Shown one piece after another: positions 55,532-64,000 of a stretch of 64,000 bases of DNA. Source of the stretch: Magnetovibrio sp. (lineage in GTDB: Bacteria; Pseudomonadota; Alphaproteobacteria; Rhodospirillales; Casp-alpha2); contig PBKU01000014.1 of the NCBI GenBank assembly GCA_002722175.1, forward strand, positions 97,187-161,186, given 5' to 3'. A program made the translations under genes and the position numbers. The notes beneath the pieces are model-generated. The model ran no database searches. It saw only the letters and a list, made by a program, of their open reading frames with translations, and had not been told where the DNA came from. Position 1 is the stretch's first letter, and each line of letters begins with the position of its first letter.

Positions 55532-56479
55532 TCACAGGTCGGTCAATACAAATTTCTGAATTCTCTGAACAATCGAATTGACCAAAGGTTCTGAATAGTA
55601 ATCGGAAACCAGTATATTCTTGTCGATACTGTTTTTAAACCAGGTCATCTGTCTTTTGGCTAGATTTCGGGTTTTTTGTTTTGTTAGCTGTGTCGCACTG
55701 GCTAAATCGATTTTGTTTTCTATATATTGGATGAATTCGACCAGGCCTATCGCTTTAGCTGCTGGCAGCCTCCGGTCAACCCCTAATTCAGCAAAGTTTC
55801 TTGCCTCATCTAAAGCACCTTGAGCGATCATCCTATCAACGCGGTTATTTATGGACAAATATAGATCTTGTCGTGGGGGGAAAAGGAGTATCGTATAGAA
55901 TCGGGTATTTGCAATTAGCTCCCTGCTTTTTTCAGATTGCCACGAATCCATGGTTCGCCCAGTAGCGGCTAGTACTGAAGCTGCACGCACAAGTCTCTGA
56001 CTATCGCTGGCGAGGAGACGAATTGCACTGTGTGGATCGCTTTTTGCAAGTTCTTCCTTGAAATTCTTTCCCCCAATACGCTTTAGATGTTCCTCGTACT
56101 TCTTAACGATTCTTGGAGGAATATCGGGGATTTGCGCTATTCCTTCTATCAGGACCTTTAAATACAGCCCAGTGCCGCCAGTCATTATAGGCAGATGGTC
56201 GTTTGCCCACGCTTCAGTGATCGCAATTCGAGCCATATCTAGCCATCGACCAGCTGAGCATCTTTCGTGTGCAGACAAAGCTCCAAACAAACGGTGTGGG
56301 GCGAGTGATACTTGTTTTAATGTGGGCCGGGATGAAATAATTTCCAGCTCCCGGTAGACTTGGATACTGTCGGCATTTATTATACTGCTTGGGATTCGTT
56401 TTGATATGTCCAGCGCCAACTTTGTCTTCCCGCTAGCAGTTGGCCCCCCAATTATAATAACCGGTTTTAATGGTGACAA
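55532..56479 (-). CDS. miaA: tRNA dimethylallyltransferase
   Basis: 315 aa. Transfers the isopentenyl group to A37 of tRNAs that read UNN codons. P-loop GGPTASGKTKLALDIS, DSIQVYRELEI, PHRLFGALSAHERCSAGRW, TGGTGLYLKVLIEG and the C-terminal RQMTWFKN. Upstream of ilvB on the same strand, a common alphaproteobacterial order. Confidence 0.97.
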   Translation of the reverse strand: MSPLKPVIIIGGPTASGKTKLALDISKRIPSSIINADSIQVYRELEIISSRPTLKQVSLAPHRLFGALSAHERCSAGRWLDMARIAITEAWANDHLPIMTGGTGLYLKVLIEGIAQIPDIPPRIVKKYEEHLKRIGGKNFKEELAKSDPHSAIRLLASDSQRLVRAASVLAATGRTMDSWQSEKSRELIANTRFYTILLFPPRQDLYLSINNRVDRMIAQGALDEARNFAELGVDRRLPAAKAIGLVEFIQYIENKIDLASATQLTKQKTRNLAKRQMTWFKNSIDKNILVSDYYSEPLVNSIVQRIQKFVLTDL

Positions 56480-57038
56480 ATTCTTGCTCTTTTGAAGAAA
56501 AAACTATTATTTATATCTAATTAACCATCAATAGATGTGAATCTGAGAACACTCCGATCAAGGTTAAAAGGCCAAACCATAAGGTTAATCTATGTCTACC
56601 CTCTAATGAACAGAAGCACCTTATCATCATGGCGAAGCAAACTCTAATTTTATTAATTCTGTTTCCTTTGTTTATCCGCAATAAATTGGCATAAAGCTTT
56701 TAAGAAGCATCGGTCTCTTTAGCCCACCTCCTGATTAAATCAGCAACCTGGTGAAAGCTGACAGAATGAACTGGAGCAGCGTCTATTTAATTTGCGGATT
56801 TTTGCGAGCGACTGCCAGTTAAGGGTTTGCAAACCATGTGATAGGTAGAGGGTAACGTTAGAATCAAGATGATTTTGTTTGATGAGAGAATTTTTCTCCA
56901 TCTGGATAAAAACAATTCTTGACGGTTGATGCCCATTAAAGTAGGCACTAAATTACGCGTACCCTAGATATTAATTTATCTAACCTTGATATATTCTTCT
57001 TGGTTGGCCTTGCAAGTTAGGAAATAAAGTCCGCGCCA
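56480..57038. other. 559-base divergent intergenic region
   Basis: Between miaA (leftward) and thyA (rightward). Read on both strands for remnants of genes often found here (such as serB); none recognised. Presumably holds both promoters. Confidence 0.45.
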
Positions 57039-57833
57039 ATGCAACAATACCTAGCACTTCTTGAGCACATCTACGAGAATGGTTTGCCGCGTGAAGACCG
57101 GACAGGCATTGGAACCAGAGCTGTTTTTGGCTACCAGATGCGTTTTGATCTCAGTGTAGGATTCCCTTGTCTCACAACCAAGAAATTACATCTAAAGTCA
57201 ATAATCTATGAGCTACTATGGTTTTTAGCCGGGGACACAAATATCAAGTCCCTGAATGAGCAAGGTGTTACCATCTGGGATGAATGGGCCGATGAGAATG
57301 GTGATTTAGGACCAGTTTATGGCAAACAATGGCGGTCCTGGTCTGCACCGGACAATAAAAAGATAGATCAAATTGCTAATTTAATTCAACAGATAAAAAC
57401 TGACCCATATTCGCGGCGTTTAATCTTTACAGCCTGGAACCCAGCAGAAATAGACCAAATGGCTCTTCCACCATGTCATTGTTTATGCCAGTTTTTTGTC
57501 TCCCATGGTAAGCTTTCATGCCAGTTATATCAGCGCAGCGCAGACGTCTTTATCGGCGTTCCGTTCAATATTGCTTCATATGCACTATTGACGATGATGG
57601 TCGCCCAGGTTACGGGCTTGAAGGTTGGTGAATTTGTTCATACTTTAGGTGATGCCCACATTTACAATAATCATTTGGACCTGGCAAAAATTCAATTGTC
57701 TCGAAAACCGCGCCCACTGCCGATGATGTTAATAAATCAAGACGCAAAAGATTTGTTTGCTTTTTGTTTTTCAGACTTCAGGTTAATAGACTATAATCCG
57801 CATTCACACATTTCAGCAGAAATCGCTGTATAG
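57039..57833 (+). CDS. thyA: Thymidylate synthase
   Basis: 264 aa, the same length as the E. coli enzyme. Methylates dUMP to dTMP with methylene-tetrahydrofolate. Catalytic C146 in [13 protein letters not shown], dUMP-binding [21 protein letters not shown] and C-terminal HISAEIAV. The product dihydrofolate is recycled by the folA product encoded 103 bases downstream. Confidence 0.98.
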   Translation: MQQYLALLEHIYENGLPREDRTGIGTRAVFGYQMRFDLSVGFPCLTTKKLHLKSIIYELLWFLAGDTNIKSLNEQGVTIWDEWADENGDLGPVYGKQWRSWSAPDNKKIDQIANLIQQIKTDPYSRRLIFTAWNPAEIDQMALPPCHCLCQFFVSHGKLSCQLYQRSADVFIGVPFNIASYALLTMMVAQVTGLKVGEFVHTLGDAHIYNNHLDLAKIQLSRKPRPLPMMLINQDAKDLFAFCFSDFRLIDYNPHSHISAEIAV

Positions 57834-57936
57834 TTTAAAATACTTAATCCAAAACCTAATTAGAACAATTTATTATTGACGACTTTGAAGATTTATCTTT
57901 CGTTAGCTAAGTCAGCTGGGACACGGCTGTGATTTA

Positions 57937-58485
57937 ATGCCGCAGGGAAAGAGTGTTTTGGTAATAACAATAATAGTTGCAATGACAAAAAACAGAGCCA
58001 TTGGGCATTCTGGGTCAATCCCATGGAACTTACCCGGTGATCTGAGGCACTTTAAGTCTATAACAATAGGTAACTCCATTATTATGGGGAGGAAAACATT
58101 TGATTCCATTAGTTTCCCATTACCTCAACGGAGAAATATTGTCATTACGCGAAACCCTGCTTTTGTGGCAGAAGGGGTTGAAGTTGCAACAAGTTTAAAA
58201 GACGCGTTGCTCCTTTGCAAAAAGACAGGGGACAAAGAAGTAATGATAATAGGGGGTGGTGAAATATATCGCCAGGTACTTCCCTTGGCGCAGAAAATTC
58301 ACTTAACGCAAATTCATGCTTCTATTTCTGGGGATACATTTTTCCCAAAGCTGCATCTTGAGGATTGGGTTGAGATATCAAGCGAGTTGCAAAAGAATTT
58401 GGATGGACCTAACTATAGCTTTATTGTTTTGGAGCGGCAAAAACTGGAGAACGAGCTTGCAGTTGAGGACTTAAAAAAGCAATGA
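57937..58485 (+). CDS. folA: Dihydrofolate reductase
   Basis: 182 aa from ATG 57937, or about 175 from a TTG at 57958 that follows the AGGGA and is closer to the family start. Motifs: IIVAMTKNRAIGHSGSIPWNLPGDL with the M20-type loop and catalytic-site Asp, IIMGRKTFDSI, and EVMIIGGGEIYRQVLP. Regenerates tetrahydrofolate for thyA. It has about 20 extra C-terminal residues compared with short DHFRs. Confidence 0.95.
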   Translation: MPQGKSVLVITIIVAMTKNRAIGHSGSIPWNLPGDLRHFKSITIGNSIIMGRKTFDSISFPLPQRRNIVITRNPAFVAEGVEVATSLKDALLLCKKTGDKEVMIIGGGEIYRQVLPLAQKIHLTQIHASISGDTFFPKLHLEDWVEISSELQKNLDGPNYSFIVLERQKLENELAVEDLKKQ

Positions 58486-58528
58486 ACTGTAGCCCTTACA
58501 TTCCACAATTCAAGAATTTTTCCCCGTA

Positions 58529-58550
58529 GATCTTTTCTAGAAGATCGACT
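58529..58550. terminator. Weak hairpin between convergent folA and mrp
   Basis: GATCTT / AAGATC arms (58529-58534 and 58541-58546) with a 6-base loop, followed by GACTTTTAG. In the right place for the end of folA, but the stem is weak. Confidence 0.35.
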
Positions 58551-58626
58551 TTTAGCACGCTCTTCGAATCTAAAATTTGGTGCGGTGCTTATCAAATGCC
58601 AGTAACAGGTAAACCTATTAAGAGGC

Positions 58627-59745
58627 CTATTGAATAACTATTTTTGGCGGTGTCACGCTTGAGGATGACTGAACCGTTTCGGTCGCCTCCTTTACGCGAA
58701 TTGCAATTTCGTTGTAAGCCTGTGCCGATACGGTGTCCGGCATTGATATAACTATTGGATGGCCTTCATCTGAAGTTTTCCTAACATCTATTTCTATTGG
58801 CACCTCCCCTAGAAACTTCACACCAAGACGCTCCGCTTCTCTTTTTGCACCACCATGTCCAAAAATGTCATATTTTTTTCCATTATCTGGGCATAGGAAA
58901 TAACTCATGTTTTCTATGATTCCGAGAACCGGTATATCAACTTTGCGAAACATGTTTAAGCCTTTTCTTGCATCTAAAAGGGCTATATCCTGTGGCGTAG
59001 ATACTATTACCGCACCAGTTACAGGCACTCTTTGTGCCATCGTCAATTGGACATCACCAGTGCCAGGGGGCATATCAACGACTAAAACATCAAGTTCGCC
59101 CCAGTTAACATCACGCATCATTTGCTCTAAGGCGGATTGTACCATTGGACCACGCCAGATCATGGGCGTATCATCTTCCACTAAAAAACCCATCGACATA
59201 ACCTTGATCCCAAAATTTTCCATCGGGTCTAGTGTTTTACCGTCTGTTGATGATGGTTTCCCTGTAATGCCAAGCATGCGGGGCATTGAGGGGCCATAAA
59301 TATCGGCATCTAATAATCCTGTTTTTAGACCAAGTGTTGATAGGCTTACTGCAAGGTTAACGGCCGTCGTTGATTTTCCCACACCACCTTTGCCACTAGC
59401 CACTGCTACAATTGATGAAACGCCGGGTAAAGAGCCTTTGTTTTCGTTGGGCTCTCCTCTTGAAGGTTGGGCGGAATTTTGCGGATTCTCAGCTTGTTTT
59501 TCCGCCGTAAGAACCACAGTCGTTGAAATAACACCCGGTAGATTCTGGATAAGTGTTTCTGCTTCTTTGCGCAAGGGCTCCATTTTTGCACCATCCTTGG
59601 GGTTAACCTCAATGGCAAATGCAACATGGCCATCTTTTATTTGCAGGCCAGTTACCATGCCGGCTGATATGATGTCCTTTCCAGTAGTCGGGTCCAATAT
59701 TTTTGCCAGATTTTGTTCAATTATTTCTTTGTTCGGCATAGTCAT
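58627..59745 (-). CDS. mrp: Mrp/ApbC iron-sulfur cluster carrier ATPase
   Basis: 372 aa. N-terminal MIP18/DUF59 domain (about 1-85), a Pro/Asn-rich linker and the P-loop NTPase domain with the deviant Walker A SGKGGVGKST at 117-126, DADIYGPSMPRMLG, VDMPPGTGDVQLT and KFLGEVPIEIDVR. The cluster-binding CxxC of E. coli Mrp is reduced to one Cys (YFLCPDNGKKYD). AGGGG precedes the ATG at 59745 by eight bases. Delivers Fe-S clusters to apo-proteins. Confidence 0.96.
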   Translation of the reverse strand: MTMPNKEIIEQNLAKILDPTTGKDIISAGMVTGLQIKDGHVAFAIEVNPKDGAKMEPLRKEAETLIQNLPGVISTTVVLTAEKQAENPQNSAQPSRGEPNENKGSLPGVSSIVAVASGKGGVGKSTTAVNLAVSLSTLGLKTGLLDADIYGPSMPRMLGITGKPSSTDGKTLDPMENFGIKVMSMGFLVEDDTPMIWRGPMVQSALEQMMRDVNWGELDVLVVDMPPGTGDVQLTMAQRVPVTGAVIVSTPQDIALLDARKGLNMFRKVDIPVLGIIENMSYFLCPDNGKKYDIFGHGGAKREAERLGVKFLGEVPIEIDVRKTSDEGHPIVISMPDTVSAQAYNEIAIRVKEATETVQSSSSVTPPKIVIQ

Positions 59746-60016
59746 GCTGAAAAACCCCTAAATATTCATTAAATATAATGGACAACAAAGGCCTATTAGC
59801 GTTAAAAGCACTCTAAATTGCTTTATTAAATTTGTCTTCAAGCATTATAATGCTCTATTGGAGGTAGGTTTCAATTCAAGAATTGCAAGAGCATAAGGAC
59901 TAGTTCGTTAGGAATTATGTAAAAACTTTTTAAACAGAATAACTGAAAATACCAAATTTTGAACAAATTAGACTAAAAAACTTCTTAGCGAACTAAAATG
60001 TAAGGAAAGGGTAATC

Positions 60017-61138
60017 ATGGCAGATAACAATCCAGGTGGTGGTCCTTGGGGTGGAGGAAACGGTAACAGTAAAGGCCCTTGGGGAGGTGGCGGATCAGGA
60101 GGACCTCCTGGTGGCATGCAGCCACCGGATATTGAAGATATAATAAGACGTGGCCGGGAGCGCTTTAAAAAGCTATTTCCAGGCAATGGCAGTTTCCGCG
60201 GAATTGCAGTATTTATTTTGTTAGCTATTGTCTTGTGGCTAGGAAGTGGTTTCTACCGTGTTCAACCGGGGCAGGTGGGGGTCGAGCTTCTTTTTGGGAA
60301 ATTTGTTAAACTGACATCTCCTGGATTGAATTTTTGGTTGCCAAGTCCCATTGGAACAGCTTTGACACCTGATGTTGAACGGACAAATACAATTAATGTT
60401 GGGTTTCGCAGTGGTTCCGATGTTGGGCGGTCAAATGCTGCGAGCCTGGATGTGCCCGAAGAAAGCCTTATGTTGACAGGGGATCAAAATATTATTGATA
60501 TTGATTTTCAAATTCAGTGGCGCATAAAAAACGCTTCGGATTATTTGTTTAATATCAGAGATCCAATGAGCACGGTCAAACTTGCAGCTGAAAGTGCCAT
60601 GCGAGAGGTCATCGGTCGCACGCCATTGGAGGAAGCGCTAACTGTTAAACGTCAGCAGGTCCAATCAGAAACCAAGCGTTTGTTACAATTAATCCTAGAT
60701 GAATATGGTGCAGGAGTTGCGATTGCAGAAATCCAGCTGCAAAACGTGGATCCGCCTCAGCCGGTTATCGATGCGTTTAACGATGTTCAGCGGGCAAAGC
60801 AAGATCAGGAGCGCGCTGTGAATGAGGCAAACCAATATGCAAATGAAATAATTCCTAATGCAAAAGGGCAGGCCCAAAAGATGATTCAAGAAGCGACCGC
60901 ATATAAAGAAAAAGTCGTCAAGGAAGCAGACGGTGAAGCAAAAAGATTTCTGTCAGTTTATGAAACGTATATTGCAGCAAAGGAGGTTACAACAAGAAGG
61001 CTTTATTTGGAGCGGATGCAGGATGTTCTGAAAAATTCAGAAAAAGTTATTATAGATACGGGTAAAAATGGTCCAGGTGTCTTGCCCTACCTACCTTTAC
61101 CTGAACTCCAAAAGCGTACTAAGGGAGAGCAGCAATGA
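60017..61138 (+). CDS. hflK: FtsH protease modulator HflK
   Basis: 373 aa. Gly/Pro-rich cytoplasmic N-terminus (GGGPWGGGNGNSKGPWGGGG), one membrane helix (about 58-77), then the periplasmic SPFH/band-7 domain (YRVQPGQVGVELLFGKFV ... GDQNIIDIDFQIQWRI) and a long helix (ERAVNEANQYANEI). Forms the HflKC cage around FtsH. Overlaps hflC by 4 bases. Confidence 0.97.
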   Translation: MADNNPGGGPWGGGNGNSKGPWGGGGSGGPPGGMQPPDIEDIIRRGRERFKKLFPGNGSFRGIAVFILLAIVLWLGSGFYRVQPGQVGVELLFGKFVKLTSPGLNFWLPSPIGTALTPDVERTNTINVGFRSGSDVGRSNAASLDVPEESLMLTGDQNIIDIDFQIQWRIKNASDYLFNIRDPMSTVKLAAESAMREVIGRTPLEEALTVKRQQVQSETKRLLQLILDEYGAGVAIAEIQLQNVDPPQPVIDAFNDVQRAKQDQERAVNEANQYANEIIPNAKGQAQKMIQEATAYKEKVVKEADGEAKRFLSVYETYIAAKEVTTRRLYLERMQDVLKNSEKVIIDTGKNGPGVLPYLPLPELQKRTKGEQQ

Positions 61139-62007
61139 AACAGATAGGGTTAGGCATATCGTTAGTAATAATTATCGCCGCAGGTATCACAATTTTTAGT
61201 GCGCTATTTACAGTTCATCAGACTAAGCAAGCGCTAATTCTTCAATTCGGTAACCCTATACGAGTGGTAAAGGAACCAGGTCTAAAAATAAAACTTCCAT
61301 TTATTCAGGATATAACATTCTACGACCAAAGAATTTTGGATCTCGACCCTCCAGCGCAAGAAGTAATATTATCTGACCAGAAACGCGTTAACGTTGATGC
61401 TTTTGCCCGATATAGAATTAAGGATCCATTAGAATATCGTAAACGTGCACAGACAGATGCTAATTTTCGTGATGTTTTCGGGCGTCGCTTGAATGCAGCA
61501 ATCCGAGCAGAGATTGGTAAAATACTGCTCGGCGATATGTTAACTGAAAAGCGTGCAAATGTTATGGAATTTATCAGCAAGCAAATGAAGGCTCAGGCCG
61601 ACGAATTTGGCGTCGAAGTAATTGATGTCCGAATTGGGCGTACTGATTTACCAGAGTCTACTGCGCGTGCCGTTTATAATCGTATGCAATCAGACCGGGT
61701 CGCAGAAGCCGCTAGAATTAGAGCTCGGGGCACCGAGCTCAAGTTAAAGATAAAAGCTGATGCGGACCGAAAGCGAACGATATTAATAGCTGAGGCACAG
61801 CGTGAATCAGAAATTTTGCGTGGTCAAGGAGAAGGGGAACGCAACCGGATTCTAGGTGAGGCTTTTGGTCGTGATCCGGAGTTTTTTGATTTTTATCGGT
61901 CCATGGAAGCTTATGGAGCAGCTCTCGATGAGGGTACAACCATGGTACTTACCCCAGATTCAGAGTTTTTCCGTTTTTTCGGCTCTAATAAATCGATCTC
62001 TGAATAA
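61135..62007 (+). CDS. hflC: FtsH protease modulator HflC
   Basis: 290 aa with an N-terminal membrane helix (LGISLVIIIAAGITIFSALF) and an SPFH domain (VHQTKQALILQFGNPIRVV, VNVDAFARYRIKDPLEY). The helical region contains RGEGE-type repeats (LRGQGEGERNRILGEAFGRD). Second subunit of the HflKC complex. Confidence 0.97.
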   Translation: MKQIGLGISLVIIIAAGITIFSALFTVHQTKQALILQFGNPIRVVKEPGLKIKLPFIQDITFYDQRILDLDPPAQEVILSDQKRVNVDAFARYRIKDPLEYRKRAQTDANFRDVFGRRLNAAIRAEIGKILLGDMLTEKRANVMEFISKQMKAQADEFGVEVIDVRIGRTDLPESTARAVYNRMQSDRVAEAARIRARGTELKLKIKADADRKRTILIAEAQRESEILRGQGEGERNRILGEAFGRDPEFFDFYRSMEAYGAALDEGTTMVLTPDSEFFRFFGSNKSISE

Positions 62008-62027
62008 GTAAACCAAAGGAACTAGTA

Positions 62028-62213
62028 ATGAGCGACTTAATTGCAGCGTTAGGTCTTGCTATTGTGATTGAAGGTTTTATATATGCTCTATTCCCTAATA
62101 GGATGAAAAAATTAATGGAGCAGATTCTTGAACAACCGCAAGACAGAATCCGAAGCGCGGGGCTAGTAGCTGCTGCTTTTGGGGTGGTTGTAATTTGGTT
62201 GGTCCGTGGCTAA
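62028..62213 (+). CDS. DUF2065 small membrane protein
   Basis: 61 aa, the normal size, with two membrane helices (LIAALGLAIVIEGFIYALFP and IRSAGLVAAAFGVVVIWLV). AAGGA lies 8 bases before the ATG. DUF2065 (YjeT-like) proteins commonly follow hflC; role unknown, probably in the same membrane quality-control setting. Confidence 0.92.
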   Translation: MSDLIAALGLAIVIEGFIYALFPNRMKKLMEQILEQPQDRIRSAGLVAAAFGVVVIWLVRG

Positions 62214-62303
62214 GGTAGCTATACTTTCAGTATCATAAAGCACCTTGTTGCGGTTATTTTATTCTGAATGTTAAGCTGAAAATCAGAGCTCTTTGGAGGA
62301 AAC

Positions 62304-63752
62304 ATGGTTAATAAACCTCGGCTTTTATATATACCAGTTATCTATATTCTATTGCTTTCAGTTTTTAGCTCGCTTGCTAAAGCCAAGGCAGCACCTGAAA
62401 GCTTTTCTGGTCTTGCCAAAGAACTTCTGCCGACTGTAGTAAATATATCGACAACCCAAACAGTTGAACGACAAGGGGGGTTTGATAGACCGCAACTTCC
62501 CCCGGGCTCCCCTTTCGAAGAATTTTTCAAAGAATTTTTTGACCGTAATCAGCAAAACAACAAACAACGAAAGGCGACGTCGCTTGGATCCGGTTTTATA
62601 ATTAATCAAACAGGCCATATAGTGACAAACAATCATGTCATTGAAGGTGCGGATGAAATAACTGTCACGTTACATGACGATTCCCGACTTGAGGCAAAAG
62701 TCGTTGGACGCGATCCGAAAACAGATTTAGCTGTATTGAAAGTTGAGCCTAAGTCTAAAATAGCAAGAACTCGTTTTGGTGATTCTGATGAAGCAGAGGT
62801 AGGTGACTGGGTTTTGGCGATCGGTAATCCTTTTGGCTTAGGGGGGTCGGTTACAGCTGGAATTATTTCTGCTCGAGGAAGAGATATCAACGCGGGGCCA
62901 TATGACGACTTTTTGCAAACTGATGCCTCTATTAATAAAGGAAATTCCGGGGGGCCGCTTTTTAATCTTCGTGGTCAAGTTATTGGGGTAAATACCGCAA
63001 TTTTTTCTCCGTCTGGAGGGTCTATAGGCCTTGGCTTTGCAATACCTGCAAACGTAGTGGCCCCGGTTATAGAACAGTTAATTAAATTCGGGCAAGTTCG
63101 TCGAGGTTGGCTCGGGGTTCACATTCAAACGGTCACAAAGGAAATGGCGGAAGCCCTGGATCTTGATGAAGCTCGAGGTGCTCTGGTTGCAAGTGTTGCT
63201 GAAAATGGTCCGGCTATGAAGGGGGGTATTAAAGCTGGAGACCTTATTCTTACATTTGACCAAAAAAGACTAAATGAAATGCGCGAACTCCCCCGTATTG
63301 TAGCGAAAACTGAGCCGGGCCGTACTGTTAAAGTTAGAGTATGGCGCAAAGGGAAAAAGCTTAATTTGAATATAAAAGTTGGTGAGCTAAAAGAAGAGAG
63401 AGGGCAGATTGCGGATAAAGGGAGTGGTAAAGAGGAAGATGTTGCAAAAGTAATTAAAGCTTTAGGCCTGACAGTATCTACCATTAATGATGCGCTTCGG
63501 AAGCGTTACAAGCTTGATGGTAAAGCAAGCGGTGTCCTCGTAACAGAAATTGATCCAGATGGTCCCGCTGCGGAAAAAGGCATTAATGCAGGAGATCGTA
63601 TTATTCAGGTTAGCCAGGAAGATGTTACGACTCCAGGCGATGTCGCTAAACTAGTGAAAGAGGCAGAGGGGAAAAGTCAAAAATCTGTTTTATTTCGAAT
63701 TGAAACACGTTCAGGACTTCGTTTTGTGGCGATTCGTATGCGCCAAAAATAG
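62304..63752 (+). CDS. degP: Periplasmic serine endoprotease Do (DegP/HtrA family)
   Basis: 482 aa with GGAGGA before the ATG. Signal peptide (PVIYILLLSVFSSLAKAKA), trypsin-like domain with H111 (VTNNHVIEG), D141 (DPKTDLAVL) and S215 (GNSGGPLF). Two PDZ domains follow (about 265-360 and 385-480; GWLGVHIQTVT and GVLVTEIDPDGPA). Degrades and chaperones misfolded envelope proteins; placement after hflKC is typical of alphaproteobacteria. Confidence 0.97.
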   Translation: MVNKPRLLYIPVIYILLLSVFSSLAKAKAAPESFSGLAKELLPTVVNISTTQTVERQGGFDRPQLPPGSPFEEFFKEFFDRNQQNNKQRKATSLGSGFIINQTGHIVTNNHVIEGADEITVTLHDDSRLEAKVVGRDPKTDLAVLKVEPKSKIARTRFGDSDEAEVGDWVLAIGNPFGLGGSVTAGIISARGRDINAGPYDDFLQTDASINKGNSGGPLFNLRGQVIGVNTAIFSPSGGSIGLGFAIPANVVAPVIEQLIKFGQVRRGWLGVHIQTVTKEMAEALDLDEARGALVASVAENGPAMKGGIKAGDLILTFDQKRLNEMRELPRIVAKTEPGRTVKVRVWRKGKKLNLNIKVGELKEERGQIADKGSGKEEDVAKVIKALGLTVSTINDALRKRYKLDGKASGVLVTEIDPDGPAAEKGINAGDRIIQVSQEDVTTPGDVAKLVKEAEGKSQKSVLFRIETRSGLRFVAIRMRQK

Positions 63753-64000
63753 ATAAAATATTTGCATATCTGTTATTTTATAATCACTTGATTTCATTTT
63801 GCACTCTGTCATACTTTGTGGGGGGCTCGAAATGTCTTCAAATATATTTGAAGGACAGGAAAGATACGGTATCCAAATATTCCTGAAGCAACGCAAACTA
63901 TATTTTTGGTGATTGGTAGCAAATTTTAGTTTTAAAGCACGTTCATAGCAAAGTTGGTTAATAATAAAGCATAGCCGAAATGAACGCAGCTTAGCTAAAT

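Noticed and set aside
63832-63912. Start MSSNIFE after degP, recalling RarA, which often follows degP
   Set aside because: Only 26 codons before a stop and no RarA motif follows; the similarity is confined to a few residues.

Overview
The window is a contiguous piece of an AT-rich bacterial chromosome (roughly low-40s % GC by eye, not computed). The gene families and their order point to an alphaproteobacterium, probably a free-living marine lineage. The evidence is the miaA-ilvB-ilvN-ilvC-leuA and thyA-folA / mrp / hflK-hflC-DUF2065-degP runs, the mreBCD-mrdA-rodA operon, a B12-controlled HupE, and several secreted Sel1, MORN and pentapeptide proteins. The exact clade is inference.

0-7 kb is an accessory metabolic neighbourhood: the 3' end of an aldehyde dehydrogenase, an ectoine-synthase-like double cupin, two translationally overlapping proteins of unknown function, an aldo/keto reductase, a small secreted protein and an enolase-superfamily dehydratase. 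7-16 kb holds two Sel1-repeat paralogues flanking a glyceraldehyde-3-phosphate dehydrogenase of the ArsJ-associated type, then a macro-domain protein, a class II aldolase, rmuC, threonine aldolase and PsiE. 16-22.7 kb holds a glutamine amidotransferase, a cobalamin riboswitch in front of hupE, a large MORN/pentapeptide secreted protein, an FAH-family hydrolase and a methyltransferase preceded by a possible structured RNA. 22.9-27.4 kb is a complete CUT1 (Ugp-like) ABC importer operon, order ATPase-permease-permease-binding protein, closed by a strong terminator. 27.7-32.4 kb has a methyltransferase, a B12-binding radical SAM enzyme and a polytopic GT-C-like membrane protein.

32.7-44.3 kb is in decay. 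Among intact genes (TauD-like dioxygenase, a divergent LeuB paralogue, MaoC hydratase, cupredoxin, alpha/beta hydrolase, ThDP enzyme) lie a frameshifted cytochrome c, an ALDH 3' remnant, a frameshifted lipoprotein, an MFS transporter broken by two frameshifts and two stops, an unknown reverse-strand remnant, and a pentapeptide protein cut by one in-frame TAA just after its signal peptide. Several lesions sit at A or T runs, so base-calling error must be excluded for those; the in-frame stops and large truncation argue for real decay.

44.4-64 kb is conserved core: tRNA-Lys(CTT), the rod-shape/elongasome operon, branched-chain amino acid biosynthesis, miaA, thyA-folA, the Mrp/ApbC iron-sulfur carrier, and the membrane-protease regulators hflK-hflC with DegP.

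I see no CRISPR array, IS element, integrase, prophage or defence system. The best leads for something undescribed are the 1.6-4.1 kb gene pair with its EctC-cupin neighbour, the conserved-looking 53-residue gene at 42.6 kb, the structured element at 21.9 kb, the orphan plus-strand terminator at 13.7 kb, and the shared CPKC-pentapeptide module.
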